From assembly GCA_003229235.1 (NCBI GenBank), contig QIIH01000411.1, positions 1-5,107 on the forward strand: a DNA stretch of 5,107 bases. Reading direction: 5' to 3'. The position numbers and the translations under genes are program-made. Below, in pieces: positions 1 through 5,107 of the stretch. The number at the start of each line of letters is the position of its first letter. The stretch's first letter is position 1. The DNA comes from Flavobacteriales bacterium (GTDB lineage: Bacteria > Bacteroidota > Bacteroidia > Flavobacteriales > Flavobacteriaceae). The notes below the pieces were generated by a model, which was given only the letters and a program-made list of their open reading frames with translations, ran no database searches and was not told where the DNA came from.

Positions 1-668
1 CCTAATTTTTTATTTTCGTTTAATGCGGCTTCCATAATTTGAGGCTCAGCTCCAAAGAATTTGATGCCGTCTGCACCTCTTTCGGCATTGGCACGAACCC
101 ATTTTCTTGCCATTTCTGGCGTGCTAATTGGCGCATCGTTAAGTGGATTAAATGAATCAGATGTTTGTCCAAAACCAGTATATGTATAAATCCTTGGAGC
201 AATTATGCTGTTCTCTGCCGAGCGCTTTTTTAAATCTAACGTATAATCTATCCCACGGCCAGAAGGCTCTCTTACCGTAGTAATGCCGTGAGCCATCCAC
301 AATTTGAAAACATATTCCCAATCGGCACCTTGAGCAATTCCGCCAATATGGCCGTGCATATCAATAAATCCAGGCAATAAGTACATGCCCTCTGCATTTA
401 ATTCTTTTCCGCCAGCTTTTAACTTTGGCCTTCTATTTTCGTCAATTGGTACTCCAGGATAACCTACCACTTGAATACTTACGATTTTATTGTCTTCTAC
501 CACAACATCGATAGGGCCTCTAGGTGGTGCTCCATCTCCAGCAATTACCGTCACTCCTCTAATAATGAGTTGACTAAATGGACCATCGCCTTGGCTTTGT
601 GCCAAGATAGCGGAGCAAAAAAATAAAGTAATAAGCCAGACGGCGGAATTGAGGCGTGGAAATTTCAT
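1..668 (-). CDS. Secreted metal-dependent amidohydrolase, N-terminal 222 residues (C-terminus off the left edge)
   Basis: The reading frame is open from an ATG at 668-666 to the window edge with no stop, giving 222 residues. The N-terminus is a signal peptide: a short basic start (MKFPR), a hydrophobic core (VWLITLFFCSAILA) and likely cleavage near residue 23 before QSQG, so the protein is probably periplasmic or exported. A small beta-sandwich segment follows (about 33-95: LIIRGVTVIAGDG, then VVVEDNKIVSI), then the strand-1 metal motif PGFIDMHGH with His105 and His107, typical of the amidohydrolase superfamily. ITTVREPSGRG lies near 130, and GADGIKFF puts Lys203 where related enzymes carry a carboxylated lysine (inference). 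The later His and Asp metal ligands fall outside the window. Substrate is unknown; relatives include imidazolonepropionase-like and dipeptidase-like hydrolases. The start is supported by the signal peptide. An overlapping 60-codon frame at 20-202 is a shadow. Confidence 0.88.
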   Translation of the reverse strand, partial: MKFPRLNSAVWLITLFFCSAILAQSQGDGPFSQLIIRGVTVIAGDGAPPRGPIDVVVEDNKIVSIQVVGYPGVPIDENRRPKLKAGGKELNAEGMYLLPGFIDMHGHIGGIAQGADWEYVFKLWMAHGITTVREPSGRGIDYTLDLKKRSAENSIIAPRIYTYTGFGQTSDSFNPLNDAPISTPEMARKWVRANAERGADGIKFFGAEPQIMEAALNENKKL

Positions 669-680
669 ATTGGATGGTTT

Positions 681-914
681 AAACCTGAGTTCGACCTAAA
701 ATTTAATTTACAGAGTTCTAAGAAAAAGTGAAATTTTAAAAATTTTACATGAAAAAAATTGCCTTTTATTAGAATTTCCTTTGGATTTGATGAATTTCCC
801 CCAATTCTTGCCATATTTTCTTAAATTAACTAGATTAGTTTTTCAAAAATCTGACTTCGAATTGAATAAAAATACATCTAAACTGTAAACAAATCTTAGG
901 TCGAACTCAGGTTT
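681..914. repeat. Perfect 19-bp inverted repeat with 196-bp spacer (arms 681-699 and 896-914)
   Basis: The left arm AAACCTGAGTTCGACCTAA (681-699) is the exact reverse complement of the right arm TTAGGTCGAACTCAGGTTT (896-914). Allowing one mismatch (700/895), the pairing continues to 704 and 891, giving 23 of 24 pairs. The spacer is AT-rich with no ORF. The whole unit, 234 bp, fills most of the gap between the transporter stop and the amidohydrolase start; the left arm ends 12 bp before the amidohydrolase ATG. No flanking target-site duplication is evident. It could be a small non-autonomous inverted-repeat element, a pair of binding sites, or the stem of a long RNA fold. The arm outer edge also forms the palindrome GGTTTAAACC at 676-685. 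Confidence 0.8.
728..748 (-). terminator. Weak terminator-like hairpin followed by a T run (minus strand)
   Basis: GTGAAATTT (728-736) and AAATTTTAC (740-748) pair over 9 positions, one of them a G-T wobble, around a 3-nt loop. Read on the minus strand the stem is followed directly by TTTTTCTT (727-720), the shape of an intrinsic terminator. The stem is almost all A-T, so it would be weak. It lies inside the long inverted repeat, between the transporter and the amidohydrolase, where it could end or attenuate read-through from upstream. Confidence 0.3.
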
Positions 915-940
915 TGAAGATAAAAAGGTACGATAAAATT

Positions 941-962
941 TAAAGCCTTGACTACCGCTTTA
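941..962 (-). terminator. Possible weak terminator overlapping the transporter stop codon
   Basis: TAAAGC (941-946) and GCTTTA (957-962) form a 6-bp stem with a 10-nt loop. On the minus strand the stem begins at the TAA stop of the transporter gene and is followed by AATTTTAT. Position and orientation fit a transcript end for the carboxylase-transporter unit, but the stem is short and the T tract is interrupted. Confidence 0.3.
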
Positions 963-2225
963 GTTCTTTTTTGGCTTCAAACTTATTCGATATAAAACTA
1001 AAGAAGCGACTAACCCTAAGATAGAAAAACTCAGGAGCATTAAATAAACATGCTGGTGGCCAATCTGCCCTTTATTGGCATCTAATAAATATCCCATTGC
1101 TAAGCCAGCAAAGATATCTGGGGTGTATCCAATAAAAGAAATAATACCAACAGCTGTTCCTGTTAGTGCCAAAGGAATGTGACCTTCTTGCATTGCTCCA
1201 AAATACAAAGCTCTTGCGGCATAAATTCCAGTAGCTGTAACCATTACTCCTAAAAAGAATAAGAAAGTTGCGTTTGGTGTAATTATATCTGTGGCCAACA
1301 ATCCAGCGCCTATAATACTAAAAACAAAGCTTATTGTTAACCATAAGGTAACTCTTGATTTGTCTGCAATAAAGCCAATAATTATACCAACGACCGGCCT
1401 CATAAATAAGAGCAAGGTGCCCACTTTTGCCGATTCGACTTCGTCGTAAAGCATTACTTCTCGAGCAAATAGCGAGAATACATCGGTTACTTTATAACCA
1501 ACATATGCAGCTAGTATTATAAACATTAGCAACCACACGGAAGGTATCTTTAAAACAGCAACTACATCTTTTAATGTGATTTTTGCGCGGTTTACAGCTT
1601 CTTGCTTCACATCAGTTTTTAAAAAGAACCAAACCAAGACACCAATTATCATTACCAATGCCATCGAGGTGTAAATTACGTAGCTAAACACTCGCTTGCG
1701 CTCTGTAACCTCAAGGTCGTTCATGTCGCCCACAGCGTATAAGCCAAAAATCACAACGCCAAGTGTTCCAAATAAAGCTCCAACCAAGCCACGGCCTCCA
1801 TCTAAAAATCCAAATGCTTTACCTTGATTTTTGATGCCGCCCCAAATACGAGTAGCTTTAATCATCGCAGCCCAAAAAAGGAAAATAGTAGTGAAACCCC
1901 AATAACCAAATAGTATTTGGAGTAATTCGTAACTGGGATAGGTGGCAAATACAAATCCGCCAAGGGCAGTAAGCCATAGTGCTATTGCCATTAATTTACG
2001 AGGCTCGAACTTATCGGCCAAAGGACCGCCGAACAAATAGCTAATCATAGCTACAATTCCGTAAATAGCCTGTGCGCCACCGTATTGAAGGTTGGTTAAT
2101 TGGAATGCCTCTAAAACAGTAGGCCTAAAAACACGAGCTAATACAAAGGGTAAAATAAATACCGCTTCTCCTGCTAAGATAAGCAGGAGTAAATAGGTTG
2201 TTTTTTTGGTAAAGAGCTGCTTCAA
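960..2225 (-). CDS. Major facilitator superfamily transporter, 12 membrane segments, TTG start
   Basis: The 421-residue protein is an inner-membrane secondary transporter of normal family length. About 12 hydrophobic segments can be read, roughly at residues 10-30, 48-66, 78-96, 101-124, 143-165, 180-202, 229-247, 266-287, 293-312, 319-340, 352-378 and 392-412. The loop between segments 2 and 3 carries a motif A-like GGPLADKFEPRK (66-77), with a second-half counterpart GFIADKSR (284-291). The conserved block RIWGGIKNQGKAFGFLDGGRG (126-146) resembles that of nitrate/nitrite-like and YihN-like transporters in this superfamily. The start is TTG (2225-2223): the frame reaches the carboxylase stop codon upstream without any ATG or GTG, and the first internal ATG (residue 60) would remove the first membrane segment. 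The gene begins 15 nt after the carboxylase stop, so the two are probably co-transcribed. Substrate cannot be told from sequence. Confidence 0.9.
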   Translation of the reverse strand: MKQLFTKKTTYLLLLILAGEAVFILPFVLARVFRPTVLEAFQLTNLQYGGAQAIYGIVAMISYLFGGPLADKFEPRKLMAIALWLTALGGFVFATYPSYELLQILFGYWGFTTIFLFWAAMIKATRIWGGIKNQGKAFGFLDGGRGLVGALFGTLGVVIFGLYAVGDMNDLEVTERKRVFSYVIYTSMALVMIIGVLVWFFLKTDVKQEAVNRAKITLKDVVAVLKIPSVWLLMFIILAAYVGYKVTDVFSLFAREVMLYDEVESAKVGTLLLFMRPVVGIIIGFIADKSRVTLWLTISFVFSIIGAGLLATDIITPNATFLFFLGVMVTATGIYAARALYFGAMQEGHIPLALTGTAVGIISFIGYTPDIFAGLAMGYLLDANKGQIGHQHVYLMLLSFSILGLVASLVLYRISLKPKKN

Positions 2226-2240
2226 AAAGCCGTCGTGAGT

Positions 2241-3869
2241 TTAGACCTGTAATATACCCATATTAAATGGTTTTTCGATAGGGGCATGGTTTGCCGCATC
2301 TATACCCATCGAGATCCAAGTGCGGGTGTCTAAAGGATCAATAATGGCATCGGTCCAGATTCTTGCTGCTGCATAATAAGGCGAAATCTGTTCATCATAT
2401 CTCGCTTTTATTTTATCATAGAGCTCGGTCTCTTCTTCTTTAGTAATTTCTTTTCCTTTCTTTTTTAACGAAGCCGTTTCAATTTGTAAGAGCACTTTGG
2501 CGGCAGAGTTTCCGCTCATTACGGCCAGTTCGGCACTAGGCCAAGCAACTATCAATCTAGGATCGTATGCTTTACCGCACATCGCATAATTACCTGCCCC
2601 ATATGAGTTCCCAATAATAACTGTAAATTTAGGCACCACACTATTGCTTACCGCATTTACCATTTTGGCGCCATCTTTTATGATCCCGCCATGTTCGCTT
2701 TTGCTACCAACCATAAAGCCAGTAACATCTTGTAAAAACACCAATGGAATACGCTTTTGGTTGCAATTTGCAATAAAGCGAGTCGCCTTATCTGCGGAAT
2801 CGCTATAAATCACTCCGCCAAACTGCATTTCGCCTTTGGCGTTCTTTACCAGCTTGCGCTGATTAGCAACAATTCCTACGGCCCAACCATCAATGCGAGC
2901 ATAACCAGTTAGAATTGTTTTACCATAACCATCTTTATACGCTTCAAAAGTATCGGCATCAACTAAGCGATCGATAATCTCTTGCATGTCGTATTGTTCT
3001 GCGCGAGATTTAGGAAGGATCCCAAAAATGTCTTCTGGGTTTTTAGAAGGCAATTCGGTTTTAGTTCTGTTAAAGCCAGCTTTTTCGAAGTCCCCAATTT
3101 TGCTTACAATATTCTTTATTTTAGTTAAGGCGTCTTTATCGTCTTTTGCCTTATAGTCTGTCACTCCAGAGATTTCACAATGCGTCGAAGCACCACCAAG
3201 TGTTTCGTTATCTATTGTTTCTCCTATGGCCGCTTTAACAAGATAACTTCCTGCTAAGAATATACTCCCAGTTTTATCTACAATCAAGGCTTCGTCGCTC
3301 ATAATAGGCAGATAAGCACCACCGGCAACACAGCTACCCATGATAGCTGCAATTTGAGTAATGCCCATACTGCTCATAACGGCATTATTTCTAAAGATCC
3401 GTCCAAAGTGTTCTTTGTCTGGAAAAATTTCGTCTTGCATTGGCAAATAAACGCCAGCGCTATCAACTAAATAGATAATAGGAAGTTTGTTCTCGATCGC
3501 AATTTCTTGAGCGCGTAAGTTCTTTTTTGCAGTGATAGGGAACCAAGCCCCAGCCTTTACAGTAGCATCGTTAGCAACTACGATACATTGTTTTCCTTTT
3601 ATATAACCAATCTTAACAACTACACCGCCAGAGGGGCAACCTCCGTGTTCTTTGTACATGTCTTCCCCTGCAAAAGCGCCAATTTCTATACTTGGTTTTT
3701 TAGAATCGAGTAAAAACTCAACACGTTCGTGCGCCGTCATCTTGCCTTTGCTGTGATGTTTGTCTATACGACTCTGCCCGCCACCAAGTTTAACCTGTGC
3801 TAATCTTTTGCGTAATTGGGAGAGGAGTAGTTTGTTGTGATCTTCGTTCTTATTGAAAGAAAGGTCCAT
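2241..3869 (-). CDS. Acyl-CoA carboxylase beta (carboxyltransferase) subunit, methylcrotonyl-CoA carboxylase-like
   Basis: The 542-residue protein has the full length of the cytoplasmic carboxyltransferase subunit that moves CO2 from biotin to an acyl-CoA. Two crotonase-like halves are present. The N-half contains VANDATVKAGAWFPITAKK (98-116), LVDSAGVYLPMQDEIFPD (134-151) and the oxyanion-loop region GSCVAGGAYLP (178-188). The C-half contains GGVIYSDSADKA (351-362), FLQDVTGFMVGSKSEHGG (378-395) and GNSYGAGNYAMCGKAYDPR (420-438). The GAWFPIT and DEIFPDKEHFGRIF stretches match methylcrotonyl- and geranyl-CoA carboxylase beta chains better than propionyl-CoA ones, suggesting leucine or isoprenoid breakdown, but substrate is inferred only. 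The enzyme needs a biotin carboxylase/biotin carrier alpha subunit, and none is in this window. The ATG at 3869 is the natural start; the leader has no clear Shine-Dalgarno sequence. The transporter follows 15 nt downstream. Confidence 0.93.
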   Translation of the reverse strand: MDLSFNKNEDHNKLLLSQLRKRLAQVKLGGGQSRIDKHHSKGKMTAHERVEFLLDSKKPSIEIGAFAGEDMYKEHGGCPSGGVVVKIGYIKGKQCIVVANDATVKAGAWFPITAKKNLRAQEIAIENKLPIIYLVDSAGVYLPMQDEIFPDKEHFGRIFRNNAVMSSMGITQIAAIMGSCVAGGAYLPIMSDEALIVDKTGSIFLAGSYLVKAAIGETIDNETLGGASTHCEISGVTDYKAKDDKDALTKIKNIVSKIGDFEKAGFNRTKTELPSKNPEDIFGILPKSRAEQYDMQEIIDRLVDADTFEAYKDGYGKTILTGYARIDGWAVGIVANQRKLVKNAKGEMQFGGVIYSDSADKATRFIANCNQKRIPLVFLQDVTGFMVGSKSEHGGIIKDGAKMVNAVSNSVVPKFTVIIGNSYGAGNYAMCGKAYDPRLIVAWPSAELAVMSGNSAAKVLLQIETASLKKKGKEITKEEETELYDKIKARYDEQISPYYAAARIWTDAIIDPLDTRTWISMGIDAANHAPIEKPFNMGILQV

Positions 3870-3883
3870 AAAAGTTCTTTTGG

Positions 3884-3915
3884 CTAAAGTACAAAAAGAC
3901 GTGTTTATGCCACAA
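3884..3915 (-). promoter_or_regulatory. Candidate Bacteroidota-type promoter for the carboxylase-transporter unit
   Basis: On the minus strand TTG (3915-3913) is followed after 21 bp by TACTTTAG (3891-3884), one mismatch from the TAnnTTTG -7 consensus. Transcription would start near 3878, leaving a leader of roughly 10 nt before the ATG at 3869, which is short but plausible. A second near match, TCTTTTTG (3899-3892), lies just upstream and has a poorer -33 spacing. Confidence 0.35.
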
Positions 3916-3950
3916 CTTAGAAGGTAATTTATAATTAAGTGCCATGGAAG

Positions 3951-3968
3951 TATATTCCTAGGATTATA
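3951..3968. promoter_or_regulatory. Candidate MarR operator: 18-bp near-perfect palindrome
   Basis: TATATTCCTAGGATTATA pairs with itself at 8 of 9 positions about its centre at 3959/3960, with a fully palindromic core TCCTAGGA. Size and symmetry fit operators bound by MarR dimers. It sits just upstream of the -7 box of the reductase-MarR promoter, about where the -33 element belongs, so a bound repressor would block that promoter. A second perfect but purely A-T palindrome, ATATAATTATAT, follows at 3966-3977. Binding by the MarR protein encoded at 4550-4987 is inference. Confidence 0.5.
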
Positions 3969-3981
3969 TAATTATATTTTA

Positions 3982-3989
3982 TATCTTTG
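3982..3989 (+). promoter_or_regulatory. -7 box TATCTTTG of the reductase-MarR promoter
   Basis: TATCTTTG fits the Bacteroidota primary sigma -7 consensus TAnnTTTG exactly. Transcription would start around 3994-3997, leaving a leader of about 11-14 nt before the ATG at 4008. No good TTG is seen at the -33 distance; that position is taken by the palindrome at 3951-3968. The box includes the TTG at 3987-3989, which argues against that codon as a translation start. Confidence 0.6.
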
Positions 3990-4007
3990 TACCATAAAAT
4001 TTATAAG

Positions 4008-4547
4008 ATGAAAAATATAATCGCCTTTGGCGGAAGCAATAGCAAAAATTCAATAAACAAACAACTAGCACATTTTGTAGCCAATCAGGTTCTAGATGCG
4101 TCTGTTACAACACTGGACCTCAATGATTTTGAATTACCATTGTATGGAATTGATTTGGAGAACGAGCAAGGAATTCCAGAAAACGCGCAGGCATTTTTGA
4201 ATAAAATAAAAGAAGCAGACGGACTCGTAATTTCTTTGGCAGAACACAATGGCGCTTATGCATCGGTATTTAAAAATATTTTTGACTGGATGTCTCGCAT
4301 CGATCAAAAAGTGTGGAGCAACATTCCGATGCTACTTATGGCAACATCGCCAGGTGGTAGGGGAGGGTCGGGCGTTTTACAGATCGCCGCGAGTAGTTTT
4401 CCACATCTTGGCGGAAACATAGTAGCAACTTTCTCTTTACCTGGTTTTAATCAAAATTTTACGCAAGAAGGAATAATAGATGCCGATTTATCTGCTGCAC
4501 TAGAAAAAGAAATTGCAACTTTTAAAAACGCTGTTTTCAGCATTTAG
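4008..4547 (+). CDS. NAD(P)H-dependent FMN reductase family flavoprotein
   Basis: The 179-residue cytoplasmic protein has a flavodoxin-like fold of usual family length and likely uses FMN to pass electrons from NAD(P)H to quinones, azo compounds or free flavin. Visible signatures are the N-terminal strand and phosphate-binding loop IIAFGGSNSKNSINKQLA (4-21), the segment ISLAEHNGAYASVFKNIFDWMSR (75-97), which is typical of the family around the flavin and dimer interface, and LLMATSPGGRGGSGVL (109-124). The frame could be extended to a TTG at 3987, but that codon lies inside the -7 promoter box, so the ATG at 4008, which gives the normal N-terminus MKNIIAFGGS, is chosen. The leader is A/T-rich with no Shine-Dalgarno sequence. 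A MarR regulator begins 2 nt after the stop, so the two form a tight pair. The physiological substrate is not known. Confidence 0.9.
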   Translation: MKNIIAFGGSNSKNSINKQLAHFVANQVLDASVTTLDLNDFELPLYGIDLENEQGIPENAQAFLNKIKEADGLVISLAEHNGAYASVFKNIFDWMSRIDQKVWSNIPMLLMATSPGGRGGSGVLQIAASSFPHLGGNIVATFSLPGFNQNFTQEGIIDADLSAALEKEIATFKNAVFSI

Positions 4548-4549
4548 TT

Positions 4550-4987
4550 ATGGGAGATTTATCACAGGACGTAAAATCGAACTTTGCATCGATTAAAGTA
4601 AAGGCATTGCTCAACATAATATATACAGCTGGCTGGATAAACAGCCAACAGGTAGACTTTTTTAAACCTTATGGCATTTCGCCACAGCAATATAATATTT
4701 TGAGAATTTTACGAGGCGGGGCAGAGGCCATGAGCGTTAATAGCATAAAAGACAGAATGATCGAACGTGCGCCAAATGCGACTCGACTTATGGACAAGCT
4801 CTGTGATAAAAATTTTATCGAACGCATTGCTTGTGCGTCAGACCGCAGGGTGGTTCATATTGCAATTACAGGAGTTGGACTCAAACTGCTTTCCCAAATT
4901 GACAAAAAATTTAATCGAGATTTATTAAAAAACTTAAACAACAAAGAAGCCAAGCAATTGAGTGCGTTGCTTGACAAAATTCGATAA
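4550..4987 (+). CDS. MarR-family winged helix-turn-helix transcriptional regulator
   Basis: The 145-residue protein has the usual MarR length and layout. A dimerising N-terminal helix (about 10-38) is followed by YGISPQQYNILRILRGG (41-57), the first DNA-binding-domain helix SVNSIKDRMI (62-71), a recognition helix APNATRLMDKLCDKN (74-88), and a wing containing ERIACASDRRVVHIAIT (91-107) with the characteristic DRR at 98-100. A C-terminal dimerising helix region (about 109-145) completes it. Such proteins are homodimeric repressors released by small aromatic ligands or oxidants. Cys85 and Cys95 lie in or next to the DNA-binding part, but neither is at the N-terminal sensing position of OhrR, so redox sensing is only a possibility. 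The ATG lies 2 nt after the reductase stop, indicating co-translation. Likely target: its own promoter through the palindrome at 3951-3968 (inference). Confidence 0.92.
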   Translation: MGDLSQDVKSNFASIKVKALLNIIYTAGWINSQQVDFFKPYGISPQQYNILRILRGGAEAMSVNSIKDRMIERAPNATRLMDKLCDKNFIERIACASDRRVVHIAITGVGLKLLSQIDKKFNRDLLKNLNNKEAKQLSALLDKIR

Positions 4988-4990
4988 CGA

Positions 4991-5028
4991 GCACTTAACG
5001 AAAAGAAATATAATGAAACCCGTTGTGC
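4991..5028 (+). terminator. Imperfect hairpin after the MarR gene, possible weak terminator
   Basis: GCAC-TT-AACG (4991-5000) pairs with CGTTGTGC (5021-5028) over 8 bp, with TT bulged out of the left arm and a 20-nt loop. The sequence that follows is ATTTTAAATAAT, only a short T run. It lies 3 nt past the MarR stop codon, where a transcript end is expected, but the long loop makes it a poor intrinsic terminator. Confidence 0.25.
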
Positions 5029-5055
5029 ATTTTAAATAATGCTAATTTTAATGTT

Positions 5056-5080
5056 GTTTATATTCCTATTAAATATAAAC
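5056..5080. repeat. Perfect 9-bp inverted repeat with 7-nt spacer
   Basis: GTTTATATT (5056-5064) and AATATAAAC (5072-5080) are exact reverse complements around CCTATTA. No T run follows on the plus strand, so a terminator is unlikely; it could be an operator for a gene beyond the right edge. The rest of 4988-5107 has no ORF or recognisable RNA gene. Confidence 0.4.
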
Positions 5081-5107
5081 CTGTTGATATATTGAATAGT
5101 TGTAAGC

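Noticed and set aside
20..202. A 60-codon minus-strand ORF with a histidine- and leucine-rich N-terminus
   Set aside because: It lies in another frame of the amidohydrolase gene, whose own frame is open from 668 to the window edge with a signal peptide and HxH motif; the small frame has no recognisable domain.
828..840. AACTA-GAT-TAGTT inverted repeat followed by T residues on the plus strand
   Set aside because: The stem is only 5 bp and there is no plus-strand gene upstream to terminate; this is expected by chance in DNA this rich in A and T.
672..920. Target-site duplication flanking the long inverted repeat
   Set aside because: The bases outside the arms (GGATGGTTT on the left, TGAAGATAA on the right) share no direct repeat, so a transposon insertion is not shown by the sequence itself.
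4550..4987. OhrR-type organic peroxide sensor
   Set aside because: The conserved N-terminal reactive cysteine of OhrR is absent; the two cysteines are at residues 85 and 95 in the DNA-binding region, so only a general MarR call is supported.
4992..5028. Possible integron attC site: ACTTAAC fits RYYYAAC and a partly complementary GTTGTGC follows
   Set aside because: The right-hand site does not fit GTTRRRY, there is no cassette structure or integrase, and the bulged stem is too short and A-T rich to be convincing.

Overview
The window looks like chromosomal DNA of an AT-rich member of the Bacteroidota, most likely a flavobacterium or a relative. The evidence is the protein style, the absence of clear Shine-Dalgarno sequences, and a good Bacteroidota-type -7 box (TATCTTTG, fitting TAnnTTTG) in front of the plus-strand genes. 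No RNA gene, CRISPR array, transposase or phage gene is visible.

Layout. Three genes lie on the minus strand over about 1-3869. In transcription order they are an acyl-CoA carboxylase beta (carboxyltransferase) subunit most like methylcrotonyl-CoA carboxylase (2241-3869), a 12-segment major facilitator transporter starting at TTG 15 nt after it (960-2225), and, after a 291-bp AT-rich gap, the N-terminal 222 residues of an exported metal-dependent amidohydrolase that runs off the left edge (1-668). Two genes lie on the plus strand, reading away from the carboxylase. They are a small NAD(P)H-dependent FMN reductase (start corrected to 4008, end 4547) and a MarR-family regulator (4550-4987), separated by 2 nt.

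Non-coding regions. The gap 669-959 holds a perfect 19-bp inverted repeat (681-699 and 896-914) with nearly 200 bp between the arms, plus two weak terminator-like hairpins. The divergent gap 3870-3986 holds promoter-like sequences facing both ways and an 18-bp near-palindrome where the -33 element of the plus-strand promoter should be; this is a good candidate operator for the MarR protein. The right end, 4988-5107, is AT-rich and non-coding with two small inverted repeats.

How the genes may work together. The reductase and MarR pair looks like a small autoregulated unit, probably responding to a redox-active or aromatic compound (inference). The carboxylase beta subunit and transporter are probably co-transcribed, but the biotin-bearing alpha subunit is not in the window and the transported substrate cannot be read from sequence. 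The families are ordinary. The long inverted repeat is the one element the genes do not explain, and I see no clear novel system beyond it.
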